From the NCBI GenBank assembly GCA_964649145.1, contig CAZYOQ010000005.1:14830-78829 (forward strand): a stretch of 64,000 nt of DNA, in the 5' to 3' direction. A model generated the notes under the pieces. The model was not told where the DNA came from. It did not search any database and saw only the letters and a program-made list of their open reading frames with translations. Positions 33,362 through 41,873 of the stretch are shown here, piece by piece. Source of the stretch: MGBC163016 sp964649145. GTDB taxonomy: Bacteria; Actinomycetota; Coriobacteriia; Coriobacteriales; Eggerthellaceae. The position numbers and the translations under genes were made by a program. How positions within the stretch are numbered: the first letter of the stretch is position 1; every line of letters begins with the position of its first letter.

Positions 33362-34732
33362 TTACTCGCCTGTGTCGATGCGAATCTGGCTGGTCATGCC
33401 AGGGTCAAGGTTGCGGGACTGGATCCACCTAGTGTCATTTGGATCTTGCGCGGGAGGTGCAGCTTGCTGGTCAGGCGAGCCTTGCTCAATGCCGCTATCA
33501 TCGTCAATACTGCAAGCCTGCTGGTTTGCAGGTTCAATGAGTGCCGACTGTACAAGTGCGGCGGTCAAAATCTTGTCACTGTCGACGCGTTCCATGATTT
33601 GCGGCCAAATCTGCTGGAAATCGAAATAGTCTATGCAATGCTCTTCTGCATATTGTGTAGCATCCTTGCGGGCTTCAACAGCAGCGCGCCTGTAAGCTTT
33701 CTTATCTGGGCGTGCTAAGCTGCGCAGAATGGCTGTAATAGCAATGCGTCTGCGTAGGCCTTTCCGTAGAAACGGGCCTGGGTATGGCTCAAGAGAGCCC
33801 GCTGTTACTTTTTGCAGGTCAATGAGCGAATGACTGTATTCCAGCTTGCTGTACTCGTAGAGCCACCTGTAGATGTCTTGTCTGAAACGTGCACCTTCAT
33901 GTGTAGATTCAGGTGGAAGACGGCGAAGCTGCCATTGACTATCAAACCAGATGTCGCTTCCAAACATTCGCAGGTTAAGCATGTAGTCGAGGTCTTCTCC
34001 ACGTGGTATCCACGGGTCGAACGCTAGGCGGCGAAAAGCTTCCTTATGAATGGCAAGGCAGCCACTGCAAACATGATTAGAACGCGATAGGCGCGGGCCT
34101 TTCATCGCGGATTTGATCCATTCATTGAAAGCAGAGCCTTGCTGCCAGAAATGGTTGTACCACTTGTCTTTCCATTTGGAGAGATATGAGCCTTCGTTGT
34201 TTATGTAATAGCCGGTTTTCGCAAGGATCGGGATACCGTTTTTTGTTAGTTTTCCAAGACCATATACTGCCTTTTTTAGGAAAAGCGGGTCGTCGGTGAT
34301 CTCGTCGTCGTTGATAAACACGACCGCGTCGAAGCCAAGCACATTAGCAAGAAGCAGCCCAAGGTTATGGACAGCGCCGTATCCAACAAGGCCAATTTGG
34401 CGGCTGACGCGTTCGATGCCAAGCTGTTCGAGTCTTTCACGTGTGATATCCATCTCTTTGGCGCCTATCACAATTACGTTAAGAGATGGGTGCTGCATCG
34501 CGATGGCGCGAATTTTTGAGGTAGCCTCTTTTTCGACGCTACGGTCTGCTGCGACAAGCACAACAACCAACCCTATATCTTCAACACTTTCAAGGGAGTG
34601 CAAGCAACGTGAAAGCTCGCCGGGTTCTTCGATATTTGTGACATGATCATATCTTGCAACGACGTTTTTCGATTCGCTGCGTCGGCGTGGGCCAGAAGAT
34701 ACATATGTTGGAATTATTACTACAGGGTTCAT
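33362..34732 (-). CDS. Glycosyltransferase family 2-like protein (GT-A fold)
   Basis: The 456-residue protein starts with VVIIPTYVSSG, a typical GT2 beginning. It continues with an AVVFINDDEIT segment, where the DDE replaces the usual metal-binding DxD, and later has PRGEDLDYMLNLR, matching the catalytic (G)ED block of GT2. No membrane segment is evident, so it is likely soluble or peripheral. The last ~80 residues are Pro/Gln/Asp-rich and appear disordered. It probably acts in synthesis of a surface glycan together with the nearby membrane protein, but donor and acceptor are unknown. The ATG has no ribosome binding site. Confidence 0.82.
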   Translation of the reverse strand: MNPVVIIPTYVSSGPRRRSESKNVVARYDHVTNIEEPGELSRCLHSLESVEDIGLVVVLVAADRSVEKEATSKIRAIAMQHPSLNVIVIGAKEMDITRERLEQLGIERVSRQIGLVGYGAVHNLGLLLANVLGFDAVVFINDDEITDDPLFLKKAVYGLGKLTKNGIPILAKTGYYINNEGSYLSKWKDKWYNHFWQQGSAFNEWIKSAMKGPRLSRSNHVCSGCLAIHKEAFRRLAFDPWIPRGEDLDYMLNLRMFGSDIWFDSQWQLRRLPPESTHEGARFRQDIYRWLYEYSKLEYSHSLIDLQKVTAGSLEPYPGPFLRKGLRRRIAITAILRSLARPDKKAYRRAAVEARKDATQYAEEHCIDYFDFQQIWPQIMERVDSDKILTAALVQSALIEPANQQACSIDDDSGIEQGSPDQQAAPPAQDPNDTRWIQSRNLDPGMTSQIRIDTGE

Positions 34733-34951
34733 GTTTTACATACCTACGGTCGCTGTTTGTTTTCATCTTATCATTAAGTGCGGAAACCAGGATGAAACGC
34801 TGCTTTTAGAGATCTTGGCACATGGGCTATTGATGATTGCTGGCGCGCAAACATATCTGCTCAGCAGATGCCCTATATCTTGCTAGTGTTTGACATGATC
34901 GGTGGGCGAAATGTTGTCTTTGGTAAGCAATAATTGCGCTACCCTTGTTTC

Positions 34952-36379
34952 ATGAATATTTCCAAGGCTGAAGACACAAAGCGTTCAAATTTGCGGCTCT
35001 TTTCTGTCGAGGCGCTAATATGTTTTATTGCCTTGATAGGCATTGTGGCATGCATCCTCTCTTTTGTGTTTATTCATAGCAGGATGCTTGGCTTTAGTTT
35101 ATCGATTATCGTTGTCGCTATTTGCATCGCGGTTATTGCCGCAATTTCCTTGAATCCCGAATCGATTCGTGCGCGCCAGACAAGCAATATGTTGCGCCTT
35201 TCCGGCCAGATGGTCGATATTATGGCTTCAGGCATGACACCAGATGTCGCACAAGCCATTTGTGCGTTGCTGCTACCGAACACCGCAGCTATTGCGGTAG
35301 CCATAACCGACACTACAACTATTCTTGGATATGTTGGCTATCGTGCAGCGTACAATCCTCAGGGCGCAAACATACGCACTCAAGCAACACACGATGCCAT
35401 TAAAGACGGTCAAGTTCGCGTTATTCGTAATGTAGATGAAATTGGCTTGCCCGTAAATGATCGTCGAAAAAACAGCATTAACGGCGCGATTATTGTTCCG
35501 CTTCGCATTGGCAAGCAGATCCATGGAACGCTGAAGTTCTACTACAAAAGCCCGCGCAAAATAACCGAGACGCAAAAATCCATTGCTACAGGTTTTGGCA
35601 ACTTGCTGTCTATCCAGCTGGCCGCCATCGAGCTTGAAAAGCAGCGCGAGCTTGCGACCAAAATGGAACTCAAGATGCTTCAAAATCAGATCAACCCGCA
35701 TTTCCTTTTCAATACGATTAACACAATAGCCTCACTTATTCGCACAGATCCGTCGAAGGCTTATTTGCTCTTGCGCGATTTTGCTGTGTTCTATCGCGCG
35801 ACGCTCGAGAACTCTCAAGACCTTATTTCGCTAGCACGTGAGCTTCAGCAGACCATTCGCTACTTTTCGTTTGAAACTGCGCGATTTGGCGAAGAACGTC
35901 TTGGGATGGAAGTGCGTGTTTGTGGCTTTGGTTCAGAAGAGGGCGACCTGCCGTCAGCTGCTATGTCCAATTCCGCGATTGATGCTAAGGTTAGCGAAAA
36001 TAAGCCCGATACTGCAGAGCTAGATGTTTCGAAAATGAAGGTTCCGCCTTTTCTTTTACAGCCGCTTGTTGAAAATGCCGTCAAGCACGCGATGCCTGCA
36101 ACAGGAAAGTTGACTGTAAACATCACCTCTGAGGTTGCTGGCAAAGATGTACTCATACATGTGGAAGATGATGGAGTGGGGATGACTGAAGAGGCAAGGC
36201 AAAATATCATGCATCCCGATTCTTCTACAGGGCTTGGCATTGCGGTGAAAAACGTGCATGATCGTATGCATGGGTATTTTGGCGAAAATGCCGAAATGAT
36301 AGTCGAAAGTGAGTTGGGCAAGGGAACTGTTGTGACCTTGAGGTTCCCCGGCATGGTAGATACTTTAAGGAGCGAATGA
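34952..36379 (+). CDS. LytS/YehU-type sensor histidine kinase
   Basis: Two transmembrane segments lie near residues 20-70, followed by a GAF-like domain (about 85-215) and a His_kinase domain of the LytS type. The phospho-acceptor is His250 in NQINPHFLFNTINTIASL. The N-box is PPFLLQPLVENAVKHA and the G-box is VEDDGVGMTEEA. From ATG 34952 the protein has 475 residues. A TTG at 34934 is an alternative start; neither has a clear ribosome binding site, and TACCCT six nt before the ATG may be a -10 for a leaderless mRNA. LytS kinases pair with LytTR regulators; one is encoded 4.3 kb downstream. The stop overlaps the next gene's ATG. Confidence 0.9.
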   Translation: MNISKAEDTKRSNLRLFSVEALICFIALIGIVACILSFVFIHSRMLGFSLSIIVVAICIAVIAAISLNPESIRARQTSNMLRLSGQMVDIMASGMTPDVAQAICALLLPNTAAIAVAITDTTTILGYVGYRAAYNPQGANIRTQATHDAIKDGQVRVIRNVDEIGLPVNDRRKNSINGAIIVPLRIGKQIHGTLKFYYKSPRKITETQKSIATGFGNLLSIQLAAIELEKQRELATKMELKMLQNQINPHFLFNTINTIASLIRTDPSKAYLLLRDFAVFYRATLENSQDLISLARELQQTIRYFSFETARFGEERLGMEVRVCGFGSEEGDLPSAAMSNSAIDAKVSENKPDTAELDVSKMKVPPFLLQPLVENAVKHAMPATGKLTVNITSEVAGKDVLIHVEDDGVGMTEEARQNIMHPDSSTGLGIAVKNVHDRMHGYFGENAEMIVESELGKGTVVTLRFPGMVDTLRSE

Positions 36380-36804
36380 TGTCTTTCGTCTCGATTTTCT
36401 CCATTGTCGGAATAATCGTTCTCGCGTTGGCTGTGATCGCGCTTGCCATAATAGTTGCGGGAATTTCGTCGCGTTTGAAAGAGCTTACAGACGCTGTGAT
36501 GCTTGAGCCATTGCAGGACAATCGCGAAATAGATTATTACGATGACATATATAGTATGCCGCCTCAGAACATGGATGATACTAGCGTAAGCGACGAGTTT
36601 TTTGAAACATATCGTGACCGAGATAACGCTGAGAACTATTCCAGAGGTCGCGGAAAGCCTACAATTCCTTTTGGAACCGACAGAAACGTGCAAGATCGCA
36701 GGCGTGAGACCTATGCGGAAAACGTCGCTGATTCCGAATACGACCCAGATTCAATAGATTTCACCCGTGTGAAGGGCTACAGGCACTTCAACGAAAGACG
36801 TTAA
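36376..36804 (+). CDS. Small single-pass membrane protein of unknown function
   Basis: The 142-residue product has one N-terminal transmembrane helix (about 5-30, VGIIVLALAVIALAIIVAGI) and a charged, probably disordered cytoplasmic tail rich in Asp, Tyr and Arg. The ATG overlaps the kinase stop codon as ATGATG, with AAGGAGCG upstream, so translation is coupled to the LytS-type kinase and a role as an accessory of that kinase is plausible. No domain was recognised. A Gly-Ala-Ser-Gly-Met repeat lies just after the stop in another frame. Confidence 0.75.
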   Translation: MMSFVSIFSIVGIIVLALAVIALAIIVAGISSRLKELTDAVMLEPLQDNREIDYYDDIYSMPPQNMDDTSVSDEFFETYRDRDNAENYSRGRGKPTIPFGTDRNVQDRRRETYAENVADSEYDPDSIDFTRVKGYRHFNERR

Positions 36805-36805
36805 T

Positions 36806-36925
36806 GTGCCTATAGGCGGTGCTAGCGGCATGGATGGTGCTAGTGGTATGGGTGGCGCCAGCGGTATGGGTGGCGCCAGCGGTGCTGTATTTGTCGAATT
36901 TATGGGACGCCGTTGCGCGCAATAA
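36806..36925 (+). CDS. Possible micro-ORF with GASGM repeats
   Basis: A GTG two nt after the previous stop opens a 39-codon reading frame. It contains four 6-residue units of the form GASGM(D/G) and ends in VEFMGRRCAQ and TAA. No ribosome binding site is obvious. It may be a translated small protein, or the former C-terminal extension of the preceding gene put out of frame. Coding status is unproven. Confidence 0.3.
   Translation: MPIGGASGMDGASGMGGASGMGGASGAVFVEFMGRRCAQ
36818..36889 (+). repeat. Four tandem 18-bp repeats
   Basis: Four consecutive 18-bp units (GGTGCTAGCGGTATGGGT-like) differ by a few bases each, mostly at third codon positions of the Gly-Ala-Ser-Gly-Met frame. Third-position drift hints at past or present selection on the encoded peptide. 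Slipped-strand change in copy number is likely. Confidence 0.9.
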
Positions 36926-36972
36926 GGTAGCTTTTAGGTTTACGCTTTCAGCTTTGCTTTAGCCTTCGTTTC

Positions 36973-38394
36973 TTATTTTGTTTCCCATATGCGCACGTCG
37001 CACTCGTAAATATGTTCTTCACCAAGAGGGGTATAGTCGATGTTAGAGTAAGTGACCACTTTGTCGACAGGTCCTTCTGAAGCAAGATACTCGCCATAGT
37101 CTTGTAGTGTGTATTCTGGCTCGATCGAGAAGTATTTTCTATTAATAAGGTCAACACCTGCAACAACACTGGTTGATTTCACTATGAAATAATCGTTCAT
37201 CCATGCTGGCGATGTATAAGGCGAGCGCGGGAAGCGGAACCATTCCCCAAAGGCTTTGTCTTCTTCAACGGTGTTTTCCGTATTGCTAGTAGTGTCGTTT
37301 TCGTCAATGTTATAGACGGGTGCGTCTTTTCCGCTAGACACATAAGTTCCCAAGTTGGAAATGCCGTCTCCGTAGCTGTAGATGCTTTCGAAGGAAAAGC
37401 TGAAGCCTGCAGGTCCATATGCGACATAATTTGGCTTCATTCCTGACGGTAGCGCCAGCGCGCTTTCCACAATTCCGCTTTCTGCATTTATATAGGTGAG
37501 TTGATAGTAAGCGCCCGAGCCTGATTCTAGCTGCGCACGTGGCGCGATGGCTATCCCGTTTTCTGCAGGAGATGGCGCGCAAGCAAAGCTTCCCGTAGTC
37601 TCATATACACATTTCGCATTGCTTTGGTCTTCGCCGAATTTTACGCGCATCAGCATGCTATTTGAGCCATTTGATTGGCTGTTCGCCGAAGGTGTTAGCT
37701 GCCAGAAAGCGTAATCTCCGCAAACTGCTAGGGAAGGTGTCTGCCACGAGTCGTCACCCTCATCTGCAAGTTTTGCTTGTCCTAATTGCTTGCCATTAGA
37801 AGATACCGTTGCGGTATAGATGCGCCATTTCTTGTCTAGTATGTCGGCTTCTACCCAAACTGCACCTTGCGAATTCGCGCGAACATCAAAGATGTGGAAG
37901 CCCTCCGCTTGGCCGACTGCCTTTTCGCAAACGGTGTGCACGTTGCCAGATGTAAGTGACAGCAAGCCTATCTGGGTGAGGGGAGAGGCGGTATCGCAAG
38001 GTAGTAAACAAGCAGCAATCTTGTTGTCGTTTGCCCAGATAAGGGTTCCATAGGGAAGGTGCGCGCGAGCAGAGCGCTTCACGACTTTAGAGGTTTTCTC
38101 TATAAACGAGCAATCTTCGGTGGTAAAGGTGGTGTCTTCGGCAACGGAAAGCACAGCGACTGAGCCAAGTTGTGTTTGAATAGTGTCGACATTTGCAAGT
38201 TGAGCCGATAGTTCTGAGTCGGAAGTGTCTGTGTGCACGGCTTGCGCATCAGTGTCGTCTTTGGCATTACTTGCAGATATGGAAGACGAGGCGCAACCGA
38301 GTGCGCAAAGAGCTGCTCCCACAGCAGCAGAACCTGTACCGTATAGGAATGTGCGGCGAGAGATGTCAAGCGGCGTCTTATTTATTGAAATCAT
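36973..38394 (-). CDS. Tat-exported lipoprotein of unknown function
   Basis: The N-terminus has a twin-arginine motif (SRRTFLYG), a hydrophobic stretch and a lipobox ending LCALGC, so the protein should be exported by Tat and lipidated at Cys33. A Ser/Asp-rich spacer follows (to about residue 65). The 473-residue mature part has repeated aromatic/Gly segments, such as PYGTLIWANDNKIAACLL and GDYAFWQL, that suggest a beta-propeller. It is divergent from the OmpR-type two-component pair across a 217-nt region with inverted repeats, so that system may control it. Ligand or enzyme activity is unknown. Confidence 0.75.
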   Translation of the reverse strand: MISINKTPLDISRRTFLYGTGSAAVGAALCALGCASSSISASNAKDDTDAQAVHTDTSDSELSAQLANVDTIQTQLGSVAVLSVAEDTTFTTEDCSFIEKTSKVVKRSARAHLPYGTLIWANDNKIAACLLPCDTASPLTQIGLLSLTSGNVHTVCEKAVGQAEGFHIFDVRANSQGAVWVEADILDKKWRIYTATVSSNGKQLGQAKLADEGDDSWQTPSLAVCGDYAFWQLTPSANSQSNGSNSMLMRVKFGEDQSNAKCVYETTGSFACAPSPAENGIAIAPRAQLESGSGAYYQLTYINAESGIVESALALPSGMKPNYVAYGPAGFSFSFESIYSYGDGISNLGTYVSSGKDAPVYNIDENDTTSNTENTVEEDKAFGEWFRFPRSPYTSPAWMNDYFIVKSTSVVAGVDLINRKYFSIEPEYTLQDYGEYLASEGPVDKVVTYSNIDYTPLGEEHIYECDVRIWETK

Positions 38395-38477
38395 TCGAGT
38401 ATTATGTCATTCCGTTTGCGCATTGTCAGCCTGTGCCATCAAAAGCTACAATTACTGCCAGCAATTAGCAAGGCGTG

Positions 38478-38525
38478 CATATGCGTTTTATTCATCGCAT
38501 ATGTCAGAGTGTAAAATGACATTTT
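38478..38525. promoter_or_regulatory. Inverted repeats in the divergent lipoprotein/response-regulator region
   Basis: CATATGCG at 38478-38485 is the mirror of CGCATATG at 38496-38503 (10-bp gap). Directly after it, AAAATGACATTTT at 38513-38525 is another perfect palindrome around one base. Both lie 90-130 nt before the response regulator start and are candidates for its own binding sites. TAGAAT or AATAAT just downstream may be a -10 element. Confidence 0.4.
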
Positions 38526-38611
38526 AGAATAATCTTCAAATTGAATGCGAAGCAGGTTTTGCTAAAGCAGGTCTTGTAAGGCAAATTCTGCAGAACGAAG
38601 AAGGTGTGACA

Positions 38612-39316
38612 ATGGTTTCTACGTCACCAAGAATATTGCTAGTCGAGGATGAAAAAAATATTCGCGAAGCCGTTACGGCCTATCTTGTACGGGAAAAATA
38701 CGTAGTTTCGGCTGTCGAAGATGGGCAAGTGGCTCTTGATGAGTTTGCGAAACATGATTTCGACCTCGTGATTCTCGACCTCATGCTTCCCACAATATCG
38801 GGCGAGCGAGTTTGTAGATCCATTCGCGAGACCTCCACTGTCCCGATAATCATGCTGACCGCTAAAGGCGAGATCGAAGACCGCATCATTGGTCTTGAGC
38901 TTGGTGCCGACGACTATCTCGTGAAGCCGTTTAGCCCGCGCGAGCTAGTTGCTCGTGTGCGCGCATTACTTCGCCGTGCGAACACCGACCGAGACAATGC
39001 TCATGACACCATGGAATTTGGCGATCTCGTTATTGACCTTAGCGGGCATCGCGTCTTGCTAAAAGGGTCCGAGATTGACCTTACTGCAAGCGAGTTTAAG
39101 CTTCTTATGACCCTTGCCCGCTACCCCGGGCGCGTTTTCTCTCGAATGGAGCTTGTGGAAAAGGTTCTTGGCTACGATTTCGAGGGATATGAGCGCACGA
39201 TCGATTCGCACGTGAAGAACCTTCGCGCGAAGTTGGGAGATAATCCTCGCGATCCGAAGTGGTTGCATACCGTGCACGGTGTAGGCTATCGTTTTGAAGA
39301 CACTTCCCAAAGATAG
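38612..39316 (+). CDS. OmpR/PhoB-family response regulator
   Basis: The receiver domain (about 7-120) has the acidic pair VEDE at 11-14, phospho-acceptor Asp56 in VILDLMLPTISG, Thr in MLTAKG and Lys in YLVKPFSPREL. The C-terminal winged helix is of the OmpR type (LTASEFKLLMTLARYPGRVFSR, then VDSHVKNL-like IDSHVKNLRAKLGD and VHGVGYRFE). The product has 234 residues from ATG 38612, which has AAGG seven nt upstream; the GTG at 38606 is less likely. The cognate kinase starts 18 nt after the stop. Confidence 0.95.
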   Translation: MVSTSPRILLVEDEKNIREAVTAYLVREKYVVSAVEDGQVALDEFAKHDFDLVILDLMLPTISGERVCRSIRETSTVPIIMLTAKGEIEDRIIGLELGADDYLVKPFSPRELVARVRALLRRANTDRDNAHDTMEFGDLVIDLSGHRVLLKGSEIDLTASEFKLLMTLARYPGRVFSRMELVEKVLGYDFEGYERTIDSHVKNLRAKLGDNPRDPKWLHTVHGVGYRFEDTSQR

Positions 39317-39334
39317 TCTTTAACTTCTGTTCAT

Positions 39335-40453
39335 ATGGGCACAGGCGGCACTGACAATATCGTCGAAGAGCGCGACACTGAGCAAGGCAGAGTTCGCTAT
39401 TCCTTTCGCACATATGTGATCGCAGGCTATGCGGTCGTTGCAGCGGCAACAGCTATATCGATCATTGCGATCGTTGCAACGGTGTTCAATATGTACTTCG
39501 AAAACTATGTTGGAAACGAAGCGATGTCTAGGTTAGATATGGCGTTTCGCGATGAAACTTACCGGGCACTTATCGTTGCAGGCATTGTAGCTACGCTTAT
39601 CGCACTATGCTTCGGGTATTGGTTTTCTCGCATTCTTACCGCCCCAATCAACAAGATCTCGCGCACAGCCAAGGAAATATCCAAGGGTAATTTGGCTGCT
39701 AGAACAGGCATTACCGGCAATAACGAAATTGCGCGCCTAGGCGAGACTTTCGACAACATGGCAGCATCTATAGAACGTGATAGCGACCACGAAAGACGCC
39801 TTACTTCAGATGTCGCGCACGAGTTGCGCACCCCTTTGATGGCTATACAAGCAACTGTCGAGGCAATGATCGACGGCGTCTACAATCGCGACGACAAACA
39901 CTTGCAGCTTGTCGACGACGAAGTCAAGCGTCTGTCGCGTATGGTGGATGCGCTTCTGAAGCTGTCTAGGTTAGAGAATCGCTCGAAGCCCATGAAGCTT
40001 GTGTCGAACGATTTAGGAGAACTTGCCGCACAGGTGGTGGCAACACATGAGGCTTTGGTAATTGATTCTGGATGCGTCATCGACCTTCACGATCAGGGAA
40101 GCGTTTTCGCATTATGCGACAAGGATATGATTCGCCAAGCTCTTGCTAACTTGATTTCGAATGCGATTCGATACAACGAGCCCGGGGGGCGCATTGATAT
40201 CTATGTTCGTAAATCTGGCGAATGGGCTGAAATCGCTGTACAAGACACAGGTATAGGACTTGACAGCGAAGAGGCAAAGATGGTTTTCGAGCGCTTTTGG
40301 CGAGCCGATGTTGGCAGGGGACGCAAAAACGGTGGCCTTGGCATAGGGCTTTCGGTGGTACGTGAGATAGTTTCTCAGTGCAATGGCCAGATTTCTGTTG
40401 AGGGTGAAAAAGGCGTAGGATCTACGTTCACAATCAAGCTACCTGTTGCATAA
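39335..40453 (+). CDS. HAMP-containing sensor histidine kinase
   Basis: The 372-residue product has two membrane segments at about 26-50 and 78-96 with only a ~28-residue outer loop, so it probably senses within the membrane or through a partner. A HAMP domain (ILTAPINKISRTAKEISKGN) follows. The HisKA motif is DVAHELRTPL with His162. The ATPase domain has NLISNAIRYN, VQDTGIGL and GGLGIGLSVV. It is co-transcribed with the OmpR-type regulator. The small sensor loop resembles Bce-type and other intramembrane kinases, but no ABC partner is adjacent. Confidence 0.93.
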   Translation: MGTGGTDNIVEERDTEQGRVRYSFRTYVIAGYAVVAAATAISIIAIVATVFNMYFENYVGNEAMSRLDMAFRDETYRALIVAGIVATLIALCFGYWFSRILTAPINKISRTAKEISKGNLAARTGITGNNEIARLGETFDNMAASIERDSDHERRLTSDVAHELRTPLMAIQATVEAMIDGVYNRDDKHLQLVDDEVKRLSRMVDALLKLSRLENRSKPMKLVSNDLGELAAQVVATHEALVIDSGCVIDLHDQGSVFALCDKDMIRQALANLISNAIRYNEPGGRIDIYVRKSGEWAEIAVQDTGIGLDSEEAKMVFERFWRADVGRGRKNGGLGIGLSVVREIVSQCNGQISVEGEKGVGSTFTIKLPVA

Positions 40454-40689
40454 AGGTGCAAGTAAAAATCTTATTTCAGGATTATCTGAATTGATGGGAC
40501 ATGGATTAGAGCGCTCGTAGATGCCATGTGGCAAGACGAAACTTTTCCCCATCATATTTTCGAATTGCAAAAATGCATAGCGTATTATTATTCATCTTGA
40601 AGATAACAAATTGAAATTTCGGTGAACGGTACCAATAAGCATTATAATAGGACGGGTTTCAGCTTTATGAAATAGAAGGGTTAACTTAA

Positions 40690-41403
40690 ATGTTGAAAGC
40701 AATGATTGTCGACGATGAGGCTCCTGCACGTTCAGAACTTGCTTATCTGTTAGGAGAAGTTGGCGGAGTAGAGGTTGTGACCGATGCAGCAGGGGTTCGG
40801 GAGGCCATCGAAAAACTCAAGAAATATCCTGTCGACGTCATCTTTTTAGATATCAATATGCCCGAGGCTACGGGCTTGCAATTTGCTGAGGCTCTAAAAC
40901 ACCTGAAATTCCCGCCACTTGTGGTCTTCGTTACTGCTTATAGCGAATATGCAGCAGACGCCTTCGAAGTTAACGCTATCGATTATCTTCAGAAGCCTGT
41001 CGAAACTGAGCGCCTTGCGAAAGCTGTCCAGCGCGTGCACGATCAGGTTGCGCTGCAGGCGCAGGCTCAGCGCAACGAGAGAATCTCTGTGGAAAAGGGC
41101 GGCAAGAAGATCCTTATCGGAATCGATACGATTCGCTTTGTGAAGGCTCGCGACGATTATGCATATCTGCAAACAGACACCGATCGCTACTTTTCAACTG
41201 TAAGCTTAGCCCAGCTCGAGAAACGTCTTGAAGGTCATGGCTTCTTCCGAGTACATCGCGCTTATTTGGTCAATCTTTCGATGGTTGAGGAAGTCGAATC
41301 CATCAAGGGAGGCACGCTGTCACTAACCCTTACTGGCGTGGAAGAGAAGATTCCCGTTAGCCGCCGTCGCGTGGCGAGCTTGAAAAAGGCTTTGGGGCTC
41401 TAG
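40690..41403 (+). CDS. LytTR-family response regulator
   Basis: The receiver domain carries VDDE at 7-10, phospho-acceptor Asp54 in IFLDINMPEATG and Lys in YLQKPVETE. The C-terminal LytTR DNA-binding domain covers about 132-235, with KARDDYAYLQTDTDRYFS, FFRVHRAYLVNL and IPVSRRRVASLKKAL. LytTR regulators bind direct repeats upstream of surface and autolysis genes. The partner is most likely the LytS-type kinase at 34952-36379. It has its own promoter region, with TATAAT at 40643-40648 in the 236-nt upstream gap that otherwise holds no gene. The 237-residue length is normal. Confidence 0.95.
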   Translation: MLKAMIVDDEAPARSELAYLLGEVGGVEVVTDAAGVREAIEKLKKYPVDVIFLDINMPEATGLQFAEALKHLKFPPLVVFVTAYSEYAADAFEVNAIDYLQKPVETERLAKAVQRVHDQVALQAQAQRNERISVEKGGKKILIGIDTIRFVKARDDYAYLQTDTDRYFSTVSLAQLEKRLEGHGFFRVHRAYLVNLSMVEEVESIKGGTLSLTLTGVEEKIPVSRRRVASLKKALGL

Positions 41404-41499
41404 CTTTTAGTAAGGGGCATTCGCTTCCCCTGCCCTGAAAACACCTGCAATACAAATCCCGCTTTTTGAAAGTCAATGTTATACTTGCATGGTCTTTTT

Positions 41500-41584
41500 G
41501 CCCGGGTGGTGGAATGGCAGACACGTCGGTCTCAAAAACCGATGCTCTCTGAGCGTGCGGGTTCGACTCCCGCCCCGGGCACCA
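41500..41584 (+). tRNA. tRNA-Leu (CAA)
   Basis: The acceptor stem GCCCGGG/CCCGGGC, anticodon loop CTCAAAA with anticodon CAA, a long variable arm (class II tRNA) and encoded CCA make an 85-nt gene reading UUG. The upstream TGTTATACT at 41477-41485 looks like an extended -10 element. Confidence 0.97.
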
Positions 41585-41673
41585 TATCTATGTATCAGGC
41601 TCATCTGTCAAAGCCGGCGTGATTTGCTTCATTCGAAACTCCATAAAATCTACATAATTCGTAAAAAAACTTC

Positions 41674-41702
41674 TTGACACTGGCTAAAGTCTAAGCTAGC
41701 TT
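41674..41702 (+). promoter_or_regulatory. Probable rpoB promoter
   Basis: A consensus -35 TTGACA at 41674-41679 is followed 17 bp later by TAGCTT, a poor -10 match. It lies about 170 nt upstream of rpoB, so the transcript would have a long 5' leader, which contains no ribosomal protein gene and no hairpin that could be assigned to a known regulator. Confidence 0.45.
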
Positions 41703-41873
41703 AAACCATCACGCGCTTTTTTCAGAACAAGGCAATTTCTGTGTTGTTTTTGGAAAAAATACAGCGTGAATAAACATATATAAGCAAGGGGAAAAGTCGG
41801 ATCAGGGCACCCCGCGCAAAAGGGAAAGCTTTTCGCTTACCAAACAAGTAAAGGTAAAAGGAGGAAGGGCTTC

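Noticed and set aside
35860..36693. Open 277-codon minus-strand frame over the LytS-type gene and its neighbour
   Set aside because: It covers two coupled plus-strand genes with good motifs; the encoded sequence has no recognisable features.
41703..41873. Ribosomal-protein or riboswitch leader of rpoB
   Set aside because: No known leader fold or ribosomal protein gene could be recognised in this stretch; only the promoter and ribosome binding site are supported.
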